From: Sulfurovum sp965602275
GTDB lineage: Bacteria; Campylobacterota; Campylobacteria; Campylobacterales; Sulfurovaceae
Assembly: GCA_965602275.1 (NCBI GenBank)
Contig: CBFCXZ010000003.1
Span: forward strand, 1-64,000
Reading direction: 5' to 3'
Length of the DNA: 64,000 nucleotides
This document shows positions 35,299 through 44,389 of the stretch, one piece after another. The notes under the pieces were generated by a model. The model made no database searches and was not told where the DNA came from. It worked only from the letters and a program-made list of their open reading frames with translations. Numbering within the stretch: the first letter of the stretch is position 1; each line of letters opens with the position of its first letter. Made by a program: the position numbers and the translations under genes.

Positions 35299-36193
35299 TC
35301 TCCAATGTAATTATGCTATCTTCTACACTTGATAATGAGCCTTTGTCACCAGTTTCTAAGTAATTTACAAAAGCTTCAAGCTCATCATTTAGTGCATTAC
35401 TTCTAGCAACAAAACAGTTTTTTGTTATGTGTGAAGATACATCGATATTTATTCTCTCTTTTAGTGTTTGAGATAATAAATCAGCTTCAAAGTATTTTAT
35501 TTCACTTTTGGCATCTACTCTACAAGCTACTGCAATACTTCTTTTTCTATATGGGGTTAGCCAGTTTGTAGTTATGTCACCTACAACTTCACCCTCTAGT
35601 TCAAATGCTAAAATAGCATTATCTTCATGTGTTTTATGGATTTTTTGAGATTTAAAAACAGCACTTCTAACTATATTTTTTTGAGTAATAAATCTAATTA
35701 AATCGCTATCGTGAACTGATAAATCCGTTAATATCCCAACATCTGCAATTCTCTGGGGAAATGCTCCACTGCGAGTGATAGATATAGACAAGACTTCATG
35801 TCCATCAATCTCATTTATCAAAGCTTTAACAACAGGGTTATATCTCTCTATGTGCCCAACACAGCTTTTAAGGTTTTTGGCTTTTATAGCTTGAGACATC
35901 TCTTTTGCATCTTCTACACTTGAAGCAGCTGGTTTTTCTATAAACATATGAATATTGTGCTTGGCACAAAGAAGGGTAGCTTCTTTGTGTAGAGATGTAG
36001 GTGTTGCAATAATGAGAGCATCTGGTTTTGCTTCAACTAACATCTGCTCTAAATCAGTGAAAAATCGCTCTTTATACTCATCATTTTCAGTTACATCACA
36101 TAGCCCTACTATATTTACATTTTCTATATTATTTAGTGTACTATAGTGATTTCTACCCATTACACCTAAACCAACAATCGCTATATTTTGCAT
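35282..36193 (-). CDS. gnnA: Gfo/Idh/MocA oxidoreductase, probable UDP-GlcNAc 3-dehydrogenase GnnA
   Basis: A 303-residue NAD-dependent oxidoreductase: Rossmann start AIVGLGVMGRNH, substrate-side EKPAA near residue 93, and GHIERYNPVV near 118, which is characteristic of the GnnA group. GnnA oxidises the 3-hydroxyl of UDP-GlcNAc so that GnnB can aminate it, giving UDP-GlcNAc3N for lipid A with amide-linked acyl chains. It sits between gnnB (2 bases) and the LpxA-like gene (17-base overlap). WbpB-type enzymes are an alternative, but the lpx neighbours favour GnnA. Confidence 0.82.
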   Translation of the reverse strand: MQNIAIVGLGVMGRNHYSTLNNIENVNIVGLCDVTENDEYKERFFTDLEQMLVEAKPDALIIATPTSLHKEATLLCAKHNIHMFIEKPAASSVEDAKEMSQAIKAKNLKSCVGHIERYNPVVKALINEIDGHEVLSISITRSGAFPQRIADVGILTDLSVHDSDLIRFITQKNIVRSAVFKSQKIHKTHEDNAILAFELEGEVVGDITTNWLTPYRKRSIAVACRVDAKSEIKYFEADLLSQTLKERINIDVSSHITKNCFVARSNALNDELEAFVNYLETGDKGSLSSVEDSIITLEIASDT

Positions 36194-36195
36194 TA

Positions 36196-37287
36196 TTAAC
36201 CTTTAATAGTTTGTACTATGAAATCTTGCTGAGCTTCTGTTAAGTATGGGCTCATTGGAAGTGACATTATTTGAGTAGCGACCTCTTCACTAATTGGGAA
36301 ATCACCCTCTTTATAACCTAAAGGAGAAAATACCTCCTGTTGATGTAGCGGAACAGGATAATGTACTGCAGTAGGAATCTCTTTTGCACTCAGTTTTGCA
36401 ACCATTGCTTCTCTATCTTTAACTCTTATTGAGTATTGTGCAAAAACACTTGTATTGTTTCCACTAATTTTTGGAGTGATAATATCAGCATCTTCCAGCA
36501 GGTCATTATATCTTGAACCTATCTCATCACGAACTTTTACTTCTTTATCAAAGTGTTTTAGTTTTACATTTAAAACTGCGGCTTGTACTGCATCAAGACG
36601 ACCATTTATACCGATGTACTTATGTTTATATCTTTCATTTTGACCGTGGTTAAGTAACATTCTGATCTTAGTAGCTAGCTCTTCATCATTTGTGAAAATA
36701 GCTCCAGCATCACCATAAGCACCTAAAGGCTTTGAAGGAAAAAAGCTTGTACAACCTATAGTTGATAAGTTACAAGATTTTTTACCATTGTAAGTCGCGC
36801 CAAAACTCTGACAAGCATCTTCAATAACTGGTAGAGAGTGTTTTTTAGCTATTTCATTTATGGCATCCATATCTGCACATTGACCATAAAGTGATACAGG
36901 CATAATAGCTTTAGTTCTATCTGTGATAGCATCTTCTATCTTTGTAGGGTCTATGTTGTAACTCTCTTCTTCTATATCAACAAATACAGATTTTGCACCT
37001 AAAAAAGCGATAACCTCAGCAGTAGCTATAAAAGTAAAAGGGGTAGTTATAACTTCATCACCCGCGCCAATATCTAAAGCCATAAGAGAGAGTAAAAGAG
37101 CATCAGTTCCACTACTGCAACCGATGGCATATTTCGCACCAGTGTAAGTTGCCAAAGAGTTCTCTAACTTGTTTAACTTATCTCCACCGATAAACTGTGC
37201 TGACGAGAACACTTCTAAAACTTCACTATCTATCTCTGGTTGGTACTCTCTATATTGTGCTTTAAGGTCTATAAAATTAATCTTCAT
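36196..37287 (-). CDS. gnnB: DegT/DnrJ/EryC1 aminotransferase, probable GnnB
   Basis: A 363-residue PLP sugar aminotransferase. Marks: CSSGTDALLLSLMALDIG near residue 58, IEDACQSFGATYNGK near 155, and the PLP lysine in SFFPSKPLGAYGDAGA near 185. GnnB transfers an amino group from glutamate to the 3-keto sugar made by GnnA, yielding UDP-GlcNAc3N. Its start overlaps the end of lpxB by eleven bases, tying the pathway to lipid A assembly. Campylobacter jejuni uses the same pair. Confidence 0.85.
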   Translation of the reverse strand: MKINFIDLKAQYREYQPEIDSEVLEVFSSAQFIGGDKLNKLENSLATYTGAKYAIGCSSGTDALLLSLMALDIGAGDEVITTPFTFIATAEVIAFLGAKSVFVDIEEESYNIDPTKIEDAITDRTKAIMPVSLYGQCADMDAINEIAKKHSLPVIEDACQSFGATYNGKKSCNLSTIGCTSFFPSKPLGAYGDAGAIFTNDEELATKIRMLLNHGQNERYKHKYIGINGRLDAVQAAVLNVKLKHFDKEVKVRDEIGSRYNDLLEDADIITPKISGNNTSVFAQYSIRVKDREAMVAKLSAKEIPTAVHYPVPLHQQEVFSPLGYKEGDFPISEEVATQIMSLPMSPYLTEAQQDFIVQTIKG

Positions 37288-38332
37288 GTTTGTCCTCTAT
37301 AATTGATGCTACTGTTTTTGAACTACCATGTTTTAGATAGGCTCTTAAATGTTTTGAATCATCTAAAAATTTACTTCTGTCATAATCTTCATACACTTTT
37401 ATGAGGTTATCTGCTGTTACCTCTTCTTGAATAAGTTCAGGATGCATATCTCTTTTGTTAAACTGACTAAACATGATGTTACTAAGTCCTATATGACTAA
37501 GTTTTACAAGGTTACTGGCTATAAAATAATCAAGTGGTTTAGCTATATAACTAAGCACAAAAGGTGTTCCTATAAGTGCTGCTTCAAGTGTAGCTGTTCC
37601 ACTGCATATAAATGCAAAATCTGCTTCATAAAGTGTTTTATGTGCATCATAAGCAGTTTTAAAACCTATAAGGTTACCGTAAAGTTCATTTATATCTTCT
37701 TCGGTAAAATGTTTTGGAATAATAACAGTAGCTTTTATATTAAGCTTTTTAACCACTTCTTTAAAGATGGGCATAAGTTTTTTTATCTCACCTTTACGAC
37801 TTCCAGGCATAAATGCAACACTTTTTACTTCACTGTTTAGCTCTTCTTTGAAGTTTTTAATGATATCCAGAAGGGGATGTCCAACATAAGAAATTGGAGC
37901 ACTCCTAGAGTAGTAATCTTTTTCAAAAGGTAGTATGGATGCTAAATGGTCTATGGTTTTTTCTAAAACAGATATGCGTTTTTTCTTCCATGCCCAAGCT
38001 TGAGGTAAAATATAGTAGATAATCTCTTTATCCGGGTATCTCTTTTTAATTTTTTTTGCCAAAGGAAGGTTAAATCCAGATGAGTCGATAAGTAAAACTT
38101 TATCGGCATCTTTAGCCAAATCAACCATCTCAGAGTTAAGTTTAAAAAAGTATCTTAACTTTTTTATGGCATCAACAAAGCCCATGATTGCTAAACTTCG
38201 CAAATCTACGATAGAATCTCCCAGTTCACTATTAAATATACCTATAAACTCTACATCATCACTAAGCTCTTTTTTTAGTGATTTGAGATGTATGTTTGCT
38301 GAGTGTTCTAATGCACTCACTAAAACTTTCAT
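37277..38332 (-). CDS. lpxB: lipid-A-disaccharide synthase
   Basis: A 351-residue GT19 glycosyltransferase joining UDP-2,3-diacylglucosamine (or its diamino form) to lipid X. The N-terminus MKVLVSALEHSANIHLK is the Campylobacterota variant of the usual GEASGD motif. Later marks are YYILPQAWAWKKKRI, ILPFEKDYY, FMPGSRKGEI and SGTATLEAALIGTPFVLSY. It opens the lpxB-gnnB-gnnA-lpxA2 operon. Confidence 0.92.
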   Translation of the reverse strand: MKVLVSALEHSANIHLKSLKKELSDDVEFIGIFNSELGDSIVDLRSLAIMGFVDAIKKLRYFFKLNSEMVDLAKDADKVLLIDSSGFNLPLAKKIKKRYPDKEIIYYILPQAWAWKKKRISVLEKTIDHLASILPFEKDYYSRSAPISYVGHPLLDIIKNFKEELNSEVKSVAFMPGSRKGEIKKLMPIFKEVVKKLNIKATVIIPKHFTEEDINELYGNLIGFKTAYDAHKTLYEADFAFICSGTATLEAALIGTPFVLSYIAKPLDYFIASNLVKLSHIGLSNIMFSQFNKRDMHPELIQEEVTADNLIKVYEDYDRSKFLDDSKHLRAYLKHGSSKTVASIIEDKHED

Positions 38333-38570
38333 AAATTATATAACCTTTGTTTTTCAATACAATATTTTATCATTTTTTTTTGAATTATCCTCTATGAATA
38401 AAAAATATTACTATTGACAATGTTCCAGAGGAATACTACAATATCGACCAAACTACTTTTGTAATTCTTGGTATACAAATTATCTAAGACTATTTAATCA
38501 GTTCAAATACAAAAGTATTTTTATCTAAAACACTAAGAAAGATTTCAAAAATTATCAATGGGACAAATAT

Positions 38571-39650
38571 ATGTTAATCCATATTTGCTGTTCAGTCGAC
38601 AGCCATTATTTCTTACAAAAACTCCAAAAAGAGTACCCGGAAGAAAAACTAACAGGTTTTTTCTACGATCCAAATATACATCCATATTCTGAGTATTATC
38701 TACGTTTACTTGATGTAAAACGTAGTTGTAATATGCTCGGTATTGACCTCATAGAAGGCGAATATGATGTAGAGAATTGGCTTGAGGCTGTACGAGGTTT
38801 GGAACATGAACCAGAAAAAGGTTCTCGTTGTTCTGTGTGCTTTGACAGACGTTTTGAAATTTCTGCAAAAAAGGCAAGTGAACTTGGAGAGAGTACTTTT
38901 ACCTCTACACTACTCACAAGTCCAAAAAAATCACTTAAGCAGCTTCAAGTAGCAGGTGATACTTTGGCTGAGAAATATGGTATTTCATTTGTAGCTCCTG
39001 ACTATAGAAAAGCTTCAGGTACACAAGAACAAAATATCCTTGCTAAAGAAGATGCACTTTACCGTCAAGACTACTGTGGATGCATATTTGGACTTAACAT
39101 TCAACGTGATCAGCAAGAGAAGCTGGCAGATGAACTTTTTGTACCACTATCAGGACAAATACAACCAGAATCTATAGAAGAACGTATAGAGATGTATGAA
39201 AAACGCTGGGATTTTGAAAACAAAGATATACCTCATAAGATCATTAAACAACGCTTTTTGAACTGGCGTTTAAAGATGGGGCTTCTACGTGTAAGAAAAG
39301 AAGTAATTCCTGCACACTTTTTGCCCTATTCCACATTAAAAGGCGAATATACAAGAGGAAAAATAGAATACAATATTGGTGAAATACATTACATGAACCG
39401 TGATGAGGTACGCTTCATTACACGAAAATATTACAATGAATTAGCGCATACAGACTACAATACTGTAACTGATCTCATATACAACCCTCCAACTTTTGAT
39501 AAAGAGCTTGAACTACGTTTAAAACTAGGAGTAACACCATACGATATCTCCATCATACTTGTTGTAGAAGAAATACCTTCAAACAAGATAGAAATCCTTT
39601 GTCAAAGTAAAACATACAGTGATGTAAAAGAGGTATTAATAGAGTTCTAA
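38571..39650 (+). CDS. queH: epoxyqueuosine reductase QueH with C-terminal extension
   Basis: Non-cobalamin enzyme that reduces epoxyqueuosine to queuosine in tRNA. The N-terminal ~190 residues hold the QueH cysteines for the iron-sulfur and dinuclear iron sites: HICCSVDS near the start, CSVCFDRR near residue 88, and YCGCIFG near 168. The protein is 359 residues, whereas QueH is commonly about 200. The extra C-terminal ~165 residues are charged and unrecognised to me. It complements tgt at 13164. It precedes fabZ by 57 bases. Confidence 0.88.
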   Translation: MLIHICCSVDSHYFLQKLQKEYPEEKLTGFFYDPNIHPYSEYYLRLLDVKRSCNMLGIDLIEGEYDVENWLEAVRGLEHEPEKGSRCSVCFDRRFEISAKKASELGESTFTSTLLTSPKKSLKQLQVAGDTLAEKYGISFVAPDYRKASGTQEQNILAKEDALYRQDYCGCIFGLNIQRDQQEKLADELFVPLSGQIQPESIEERIEMYEKRWDFENKDIPHKIIKQRFLNWRLKMGLLRVRKEVIPAHFLPYSTLKGEYTRGKIEYNIGEIHYMNRDEVRFITRKYYNELAHTDYNTVTDLIYNPPTFDKELELRLKLGVTPYDISIILVVEEIPSNKIEILCQSKTYSDVKEVLIEF

Positions 39651-39707
39651 TCCATTTTTTACCAACTTTGCGATAAAATAAGAGAATTTTTAAATAAAGG
39701 TTTTCTT

Positions 39708-40157
39708 GTGCTTTATAACGTCGTTGATATTCAAAATATATTACCTCATAGATATCCATTCTTACTTGTGGACAGAATTACTGAACTTATACCTGGTGAG
39801 TATATAGAAGGTTTGAAAAACATTTCTATCTCTGAACCTGTCTTTCAAGGACATTTTCCTGATCATCCTATCTACCCCGGTGTTATGATCATCGAAGGTA
39901 TGGCTCAAGCCGGTGGGGTACTTGCATTCAAAAGTATGGATGGTGCAACTCAAGAAGATATCCAAAATAAAGTAGTCTACTTTATGAGTATCGATAAAGC
40001 AAAGTTTCGTGCGCCGGTGACACCAGGTGACCAACTTGTGTATAAGATAAACGTCATTAAAAACAAAGGTGCGGTATGGCAACTTGATGCAAAAGCTTAT
40101 GTTGATGACAAAGTGGTTGCACAAGCTGAACTTAAAGCTATGATCGTAGATAAATAA
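39708..40157 (+). CDS. fabZ: 3-hydroxyacyl-ACP dehydratase FabZ
   Basis: Dehydrates 3-hydroxyacyl-ACP in fatty acid elongation. 149 residues, hot-dog fold. The active-site histidine is in LPHRYPFLLVDRI near residue 17 and the glutamate is in PGVMIIEGMAQAGG near 64. The start is GTG at 39708 with AAAGG seven bases before it; no ATG fits. It is followed 20 bases later by lpxA, the classical pairing that balances fatty acid and lipid A flow. Confidence 0.95.
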   Translation: MLYNVVDIQNILPHRYPFLLVDRITELIPGEYIEGLKNISISEPVFQGHFPDHPIYPGVMIIEGMAQAGGVLAFKSMDGATQEDIQNKVVYFMSIDKAKFRAPVTPGDQLVYKINVIKNKGAVWQLDAKAYVDDKVVAQAELKAMIVDK

Positions 40158-40177
40158 AAAATAATAGGTTTTCAACT

Positions 40178-40960
40178 ATGTCTTTAATCCATTCAAGTGC
40201 TGTTATTGAAGAAGGTGCTGTTTTAGGTGCCAATGTCTCTATCGGTCCTTTCGTATATATCGGTTCCAAAGTAAAAATTGGTGACAACACTACTATTGCT
40301 TCCCATGCTGTGATCGAAGGTGATACCACTATCGGTAAGAATAACCGTATCTTTTCACACTCTGCTGTGGGAACTATCCCTCAAGATTTAAAGTTTAAGG
40401 GTGAAGATGTAGAGCTCATTATTGGTGACAACAATACAATTAGAGAATTTACCCTACTCAATCCAGGCACAAAAGGAGGTGGTTCTGTTACCAAGATAGG
40501 TAATGGAAACCTTCTTATGGGATATGTACACTTGGGCCATGATGTGATCATCGGGGATAACTGCATCTTGGCAAATGGTGCAACACTTGCAGGTCATGTT
40601 GAGCTTGGTAACCATGTCGTCATCGGTGGGCTTACACCAATACATCAGTTTGTACACATTGGCGACTACGCGATGATAGGAGGAGCCAGTGCCGTGACAC
40701 AGGATATTCCTCCTTTCTGTTTGGCTGAAGGTAACCGTGCAAGCCTGCGAGGGTTAAACCTTACAGGACTTAGAAGAAACATAGACCGTAAGGAAATCAA
40801 TGCACTTAGCGTTGCTTATAGAGAACTTTTTGAACAAGGTAACCCTCTACAAGAAGTAGCGCAAACACTCTTTGAAACAACAACTTCAGAGAAAGTGAAA
40901 TCACTTTGTGAATTTATAAAGACCTCAAAAAGAGGCATCTCTTTTACAAGATCAAAATAA
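40178..40960 (+). CDS. lpxA: UDP-N-acetylglucosamine acyltransferase LpxA
   Basis: First enzyme of lipid A synthesis, transferring a 3-hydroxyacyl chain from ACP to UDP-GlcNAc (or UDP-GlcNAc3N). 260 residues of hexapeptide repeats form a left-handed beta-helix, with a helical tail carrying GNRASLRGLNLTGLRR. The catalytic histidine is H121 in VHLGHDVIIGD, with H118 beside it. It lies in fabZ-lpxA-clpX order. This is the canonical copy; the paralogue at 34561 lacks these residues. The GnnA/GnnB genes suggest the substrate may be the 3-amino sugar. Confidence 0.95.
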   Translation: MSLIHSSAVIEEGAVLGANVSIGPFVYIGSKVKIGDNTTIASHAVIEGDTTIGKNNRIFSHSAVGTIPQDLKFKGEDVELIIGDNNTIREFTLLNPGTKGGGSVTKIGNGNLLMGYVHLGHDVIIGDNCILANGATLAGHVELGNHVVIGGLTPIHQFVHIGDYAMIGGASAVTQDIPPFCLAEGNRASLRGLNLTGLRRNIDRKEINALSVAYRELFEQGNPLQEVAQTLFETTTSEKVKSLCEFIKTSKRGISFTRSK

Positions 40961-40989
40961 TATGAGACAAAATAATATAAGGATAGTAA

Positions 40990-42210
40990 ATGTCAACTAA
41001 AGCATGTAGCTTTTGTGAAGCACAAGAGAGTGAGGAGAATCCTCTCATTGCCGGAGAAAGTGTATACATCTGTTCAAATTGTGTGGTTTCTGCATACAAG
41101 ATTCTCTTCGGAGAAGAGGAACAGGAAGAAACACCATTAAATTTAGAAACACAAGTACTCTATACACCTAAAGAGATCAATGGACTGCTTAATGAATATG
41201 TCATCGGTCAGGAAAATGCGAAAAAAACACTTTCCGTTGCTGTATATAATCACTACAAACGTATTTTTAGAGACAATGTTGACGATGATACACAGATCGC
41301 CAAGTCAAACGTACTTCTTATAGGGCCAACTGGTTCAGGTAAAACACTTTTGGCACAAACCATTGCCAGATTTTTAAATGTGCCTATTGCCATTGCCGAT
41401 GCAACCAACCTCACAGAAGCTGGATATGTAGGTGAAGATGTAGAGAACATCCTTACGAAACTACTGATGGCAGCAGATGGTGACCCCCAGCGTGCAGAGC
41501 AAGGTATCGTCTTTATCGATGAAGTAGATAAGATCGCCAGAATGGGTGAAAACCGTTCTATCACCCGTGACGTATCGGGCGAAGGTGTGCAGCAGGCTCT
41601 TCTTAAGCTCATCGAAGGTTCAGTCGTAAACATCCCGCCAAAAGGTGGACGTAAGCACCCTAACCAAGACTTTATCCAAATAGATACATCTAACATCCTT
41701 TTCATCTGTGGTGGTGCATTTGATGGTCTTAATGATATACTTAAAAGAAGACTTGGAAGCAACACAATGGGATTTGGACAAGAAAAACGCAGTAAAAAAG
41801 AGGAAGAGAATCTTCTTCACCTTGTAGAGTCAGATGATCTTGTCTCTTTCGGGCTTATTCCGGAACTTATAGGTCGTCTTCATGTACTTGCAACACTTGG
41901 TGAGATTTCCAAAGAAGATATGGTACGTATTTTGATAGAACCTAAGAATGCTTTAGTCAAACAGTATCAAAAACTTTTTGAGATAGATGAAGTGAAACTC
42001 ACTTTTGAAGAAGATGCACTTTCACTCATTGCACAAAAAGCTCTCGATAGAAAAACAGGTGCCAGAGGACTGCGCTCTATACTTGAAGAGATACTGCTTG
42101 ATATTATGTATGAACTACCGGAACTTGCAGAATATGAAGTGATCATCACCAAAGATGTCGTTGAGTCAGGGGCTAAACCTCTTTACATAAAAGATAAAAA
42201 AACGGCGTAA
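40990..42210 (+). CDS. clpX: ClpXP unfoldase subunit ClpX
   Basis: AAA+ unfoldase feeding ClpP. 406 residues: an N-terminal zinc domain (CSFCEAQ and CSNCVV), Walker A GPTGSGKT near residue 110, Walker B IVFIDEVDK, pore and sensor motifs GEGVQQALLKLIEG and DRKTGARGLRSILE. AAGGATAGTAA precedes the ATG. clpP is not nearby. It is followed 34 bases later by mreB. Confidence 0.97.
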   Translation: MSTKACSFCEAQESEENPLIAGESVYICSNCVVSAYKILFGEEEQEETPLNLETQVLYTPKEINGLLNEYVIGQENAKKTLSVAVYNHYKRIFRDNVDDDTQIAKSNVLLIGPTGSGKTLLAQTIARFLNVPIAIADATNLTEAGYVGEDVENILTKLLMAADGDPQRAEQGIVFIDEVDKIARMGENRSITRDVSGEGVQQALLKLIEGSVVNIPPKGGRKHPNQDFIQIDTSNILFICGGAFDGLNDILKRRLGSNTMGFGQEKRSKKEEENLLHLVESDDLVSFGLIPELIGRLHVLATLGEISKEDMVRILIEPKNALVKQYQKLFEIDEVKLTFEEDALSLIAQKALDRKTGARGLRSILEEILLDIMYELPELAEYEVIITKDVVESGAKPLYIKDKKTA

Positions 42211-42244
42211 TACTAGTACGCTATCAGACAAAAAGGATAAATAG

Positions 42245-43279
42245 ATGTTTAAAAAATTATTAGGCATGTTTTCTAACGATTTAGCTATCGACTTGGGAAC
42301 GGCAAACACACTTGTACTTGTAAAAGGTCAAGGTATCAGTATCAATGAACCTTCTGTTGTTGCTATCCAGTATGACAAACATGGCCAACAGCGTATCTTA
42401 GCTGTTGGACAAGAAGCAAAAGATATGGTAGGTAAAACACCTGGTAACATCAGAGCGATCCGTCCGATGAAAGATGGTGTTATTGCAGACTTTGAAGTGA
42501 CTGAAATGATGATCCGTTATTTCATTGAAAAAGCGCACAAAAGAAAAGGTTTTTTTAGCCCTCGTATTATTATCTGTGTGCCTTATGGCTTGACACAGGT
42601 AGAGAGACGTGCGGTAAAAGACTCTGCTGAGAATGCAGGTGCAAGGTATGTCTATCTTATAGAAGAGCCTATGGCAGCAGCGATCGGTGCAGGTATCCCG
42701 GTAAAAGAACCTAATGGTAACCTGGTTGTAGATATCGGTGGAGGTACGACTGAGATAGGTGTCATTTCACTCGGTGGACTTGTCCTTAGCAAATCTATTC
42801 GTGTTGCCGGAGACAATATTGACCAAGCTATCGTAGATTACGTGAAAAAGAATTTCAACCTTCTTATCGGTGATCGTATTGCAGAAGAGCTCAAGATCAA
42901 AATTGGTACAGCCATACCACTAGATGAAGAACTCGTAACTACCGTACGTGGTAGAGATCAAGTTGAAGGTAGTTTGGCTTCTATTGAGATTACCTCTGAG
43001 CATATTCGTGCAGCCATGAAAGATTCACTTGAAGAGATCGCTGAAGCACTTAAAGATGTTTTAGAACAAACCCCTCCGGAACTTGCAGGAGATATCGTGG
43101 AAAATGGTATCGTTCTTACAGGTGGTGGAGCACTGATCAGAGGCTTGGATAAATATCTTTCCGATATTGTAAAACTACCCGTCTATATAGCAGAAGACCC
43201 CCTACTTGCAGTAGCAAAAGGTACTGGTATCGCACTAGATGAACTGGATATGCTCCAGCAAATGGCATATGAAGACTAG
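42245..43279 (+). CDS. mreB: rod-shape determining protein MreB
   Basis: Bacterial actin that directs lateral wall synthesis. 344 residues: LAIDLGTANTLV at the start, VPYGLTQVERRAV, NLVVDIGGGTTEIGVISLGG and LTGGGALIRGLD are the nucleotide-binding segments of the family. It overlaps mreC by eleven bases, the usual mreBC arrangement. Confidence 0.97.
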   Translation: MFKKLLGMFSNDLAIDLGTANTLVLVKGQGISINEPSVVAIQYDKHGQQRILAVGQEAKDMVGKTPGNIRAIRPMKDGVIADFEVTEMMIRYFIEKAHKRKGFFSPRIIICVPYGLTQVERRAVKDSAENAGARYVYLIEEPMAAAIGAGIPVKEPNGNLVVDIGGGTTEIGVISLGGLVLSKSIRVAGDNIDQAIVDYVKKNFNLLIGDRIAEELKIKIGTAIPLDEELVTTVRGRDQVEGSLASIEITSEHIRAAMKDSLEEIAEALKDVLEQTPPELAGDIVENGIVLTGGGALIRGLDKYLSDIVKLPVYIAEDPLLAVAKGTGIALDELDMLQQMAYED

Positions 43280-44306
43280 ACTAGTCATTATTGTTATACT
43301 GTTATTGGTTTTAACAGTATTATTGACAAGAAATGATGAGCGTATCACTGATACGCTTCTTGGTATCATCAACCCCATTAAACAGAACTATAAAAATATT
43401 ACACAGAACATAGAAGACAAAAGCCATAGCTATATCTTCCAAAAAGAGTCTATTGAAAAACTTAGCAGAGAAAATCGTATCTTACGAAAACGTCTTCTCG
43501 AACAGACTCACTATATCAAACAAGTAAAAAATATCTATGATGTCCTTCCTAAGCTCAGTAGACTTCCTATACATAATATCTCTATCACAGAGACGATCTC
43601 TTATGTAAAACTCAACAGCTTTTCACAGATCATCCTTACCAAACCTAAAGCACTGCTAGAAGATAAACTTTATGGACTCATACAGGGTACAGTAGTGGCT
43701 GGTACAGCACAAGTACGTAACAATCAACTCTATGGCTACCTTACCTCTGATAATAAATGCCGTTTTTCCGTTTTTGTAGGAAAAGAGAAAGCCCCTGGTA
43801 TTGCTACAGGACTAGAAAAAAATAAAATGATCATCAAATTTATCCCAAAGTGGCATAAGATACAAGTAGCAGATAAAGTTGTGACTTCTGGTTTAGATGA
43901 TATCTTCTTTGCTGATATTCCTGTAGGTATCGTTACAAAAGTAGAACTACACAGCTCTTATAAAGTGGCACATATCAAAACATACAGTGACATTTTTCAT
44001 CCCAAAACATTTTTTCTTATTAATGATACAAATGCAACACTTGCCCAAGGTTTCGACAGCAATGATACACGTTTAAATCCACCTTGTCCCGAATTAATAA
44101 ACCAAGAACACAATGAAACTAATATCACGGTAGTTGAACATAATCAAACACTACCGGTTATTTCAAGTATTCCTGATCGTATCGATCAGACACAAGAAGA
44201 TATCATTGAACCAGATGCACCTTCTGAAGTTATTGAAGCCCCTAAAAAAGAGAGAGAGACAAATAGACGTAAAAAACCTAAACCTACTAGTTTAGACCTC
44301 TTCTAA
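43269..44306 (+). CDS. mreC: rod-shape determining protein MreC
   Basis: Periplasmic scaffold of the elongasome. About 345 residues with an N-terminal membrane anchor (LVIIVILLLVLTVLL), a coiled coil around residues 55-85, a beta-rich domain with VVTSGLDDIFFADIPVGIV, and a long, polar, low-complexity tail ending in lysines and arginines. The start is the ATG at 43269, inside the end of mreB. A terminator follows the stop. mreD is not adjacent. Confidence 0.92.
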   Translation: MKTRLVIIVILLLVLTVLLTRNDERITDTLLGIINPIKQNYKNITQNIEDKSHSYIFQKESIEKLSRENRILRKRLLEQTHYIKQVKNIYDVLPKLSRLPIHNISITETISYVKLNSFSQIILTKPKALLEDKLYGLIQGTVVAGTAQVRNNQLYGYLTSDNKCRFSVFVGKEKAPGIATGLEKNKMIIKFIPKWHKIQVADKVVTSGLDDIFFADIPVGIVTKVELHSSYKVAHIKTYSDIFHPKTFFLINDTNATLAQGFDSNDTRLNPPCPELINQEHNETNITVVEHNQTLPVISSIPDRIDQTQEDIIEPDAPSEVIEAPKKERETNRRKKPKPTSLDLF

Positions 44307-44316
44307 ATCAAAGATT

Positions 44317-44342
44317 TAAAAGCCTTTTTAAGGGCTTTTTTT
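44317..44342 (+). terminator. rho-independent terminator after mreC
   Basis: AAAAGCC and GGGCTTTTTTT form a stem around a short T-rich loop and run into a T-tract eleven bases after the mreC stop. Confidence 0.8.
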
Positions 44343-44389
44343 ATCTCTTTCTTGTATAATATCAAACTAAAAATTAAGGGTATTTCTCC

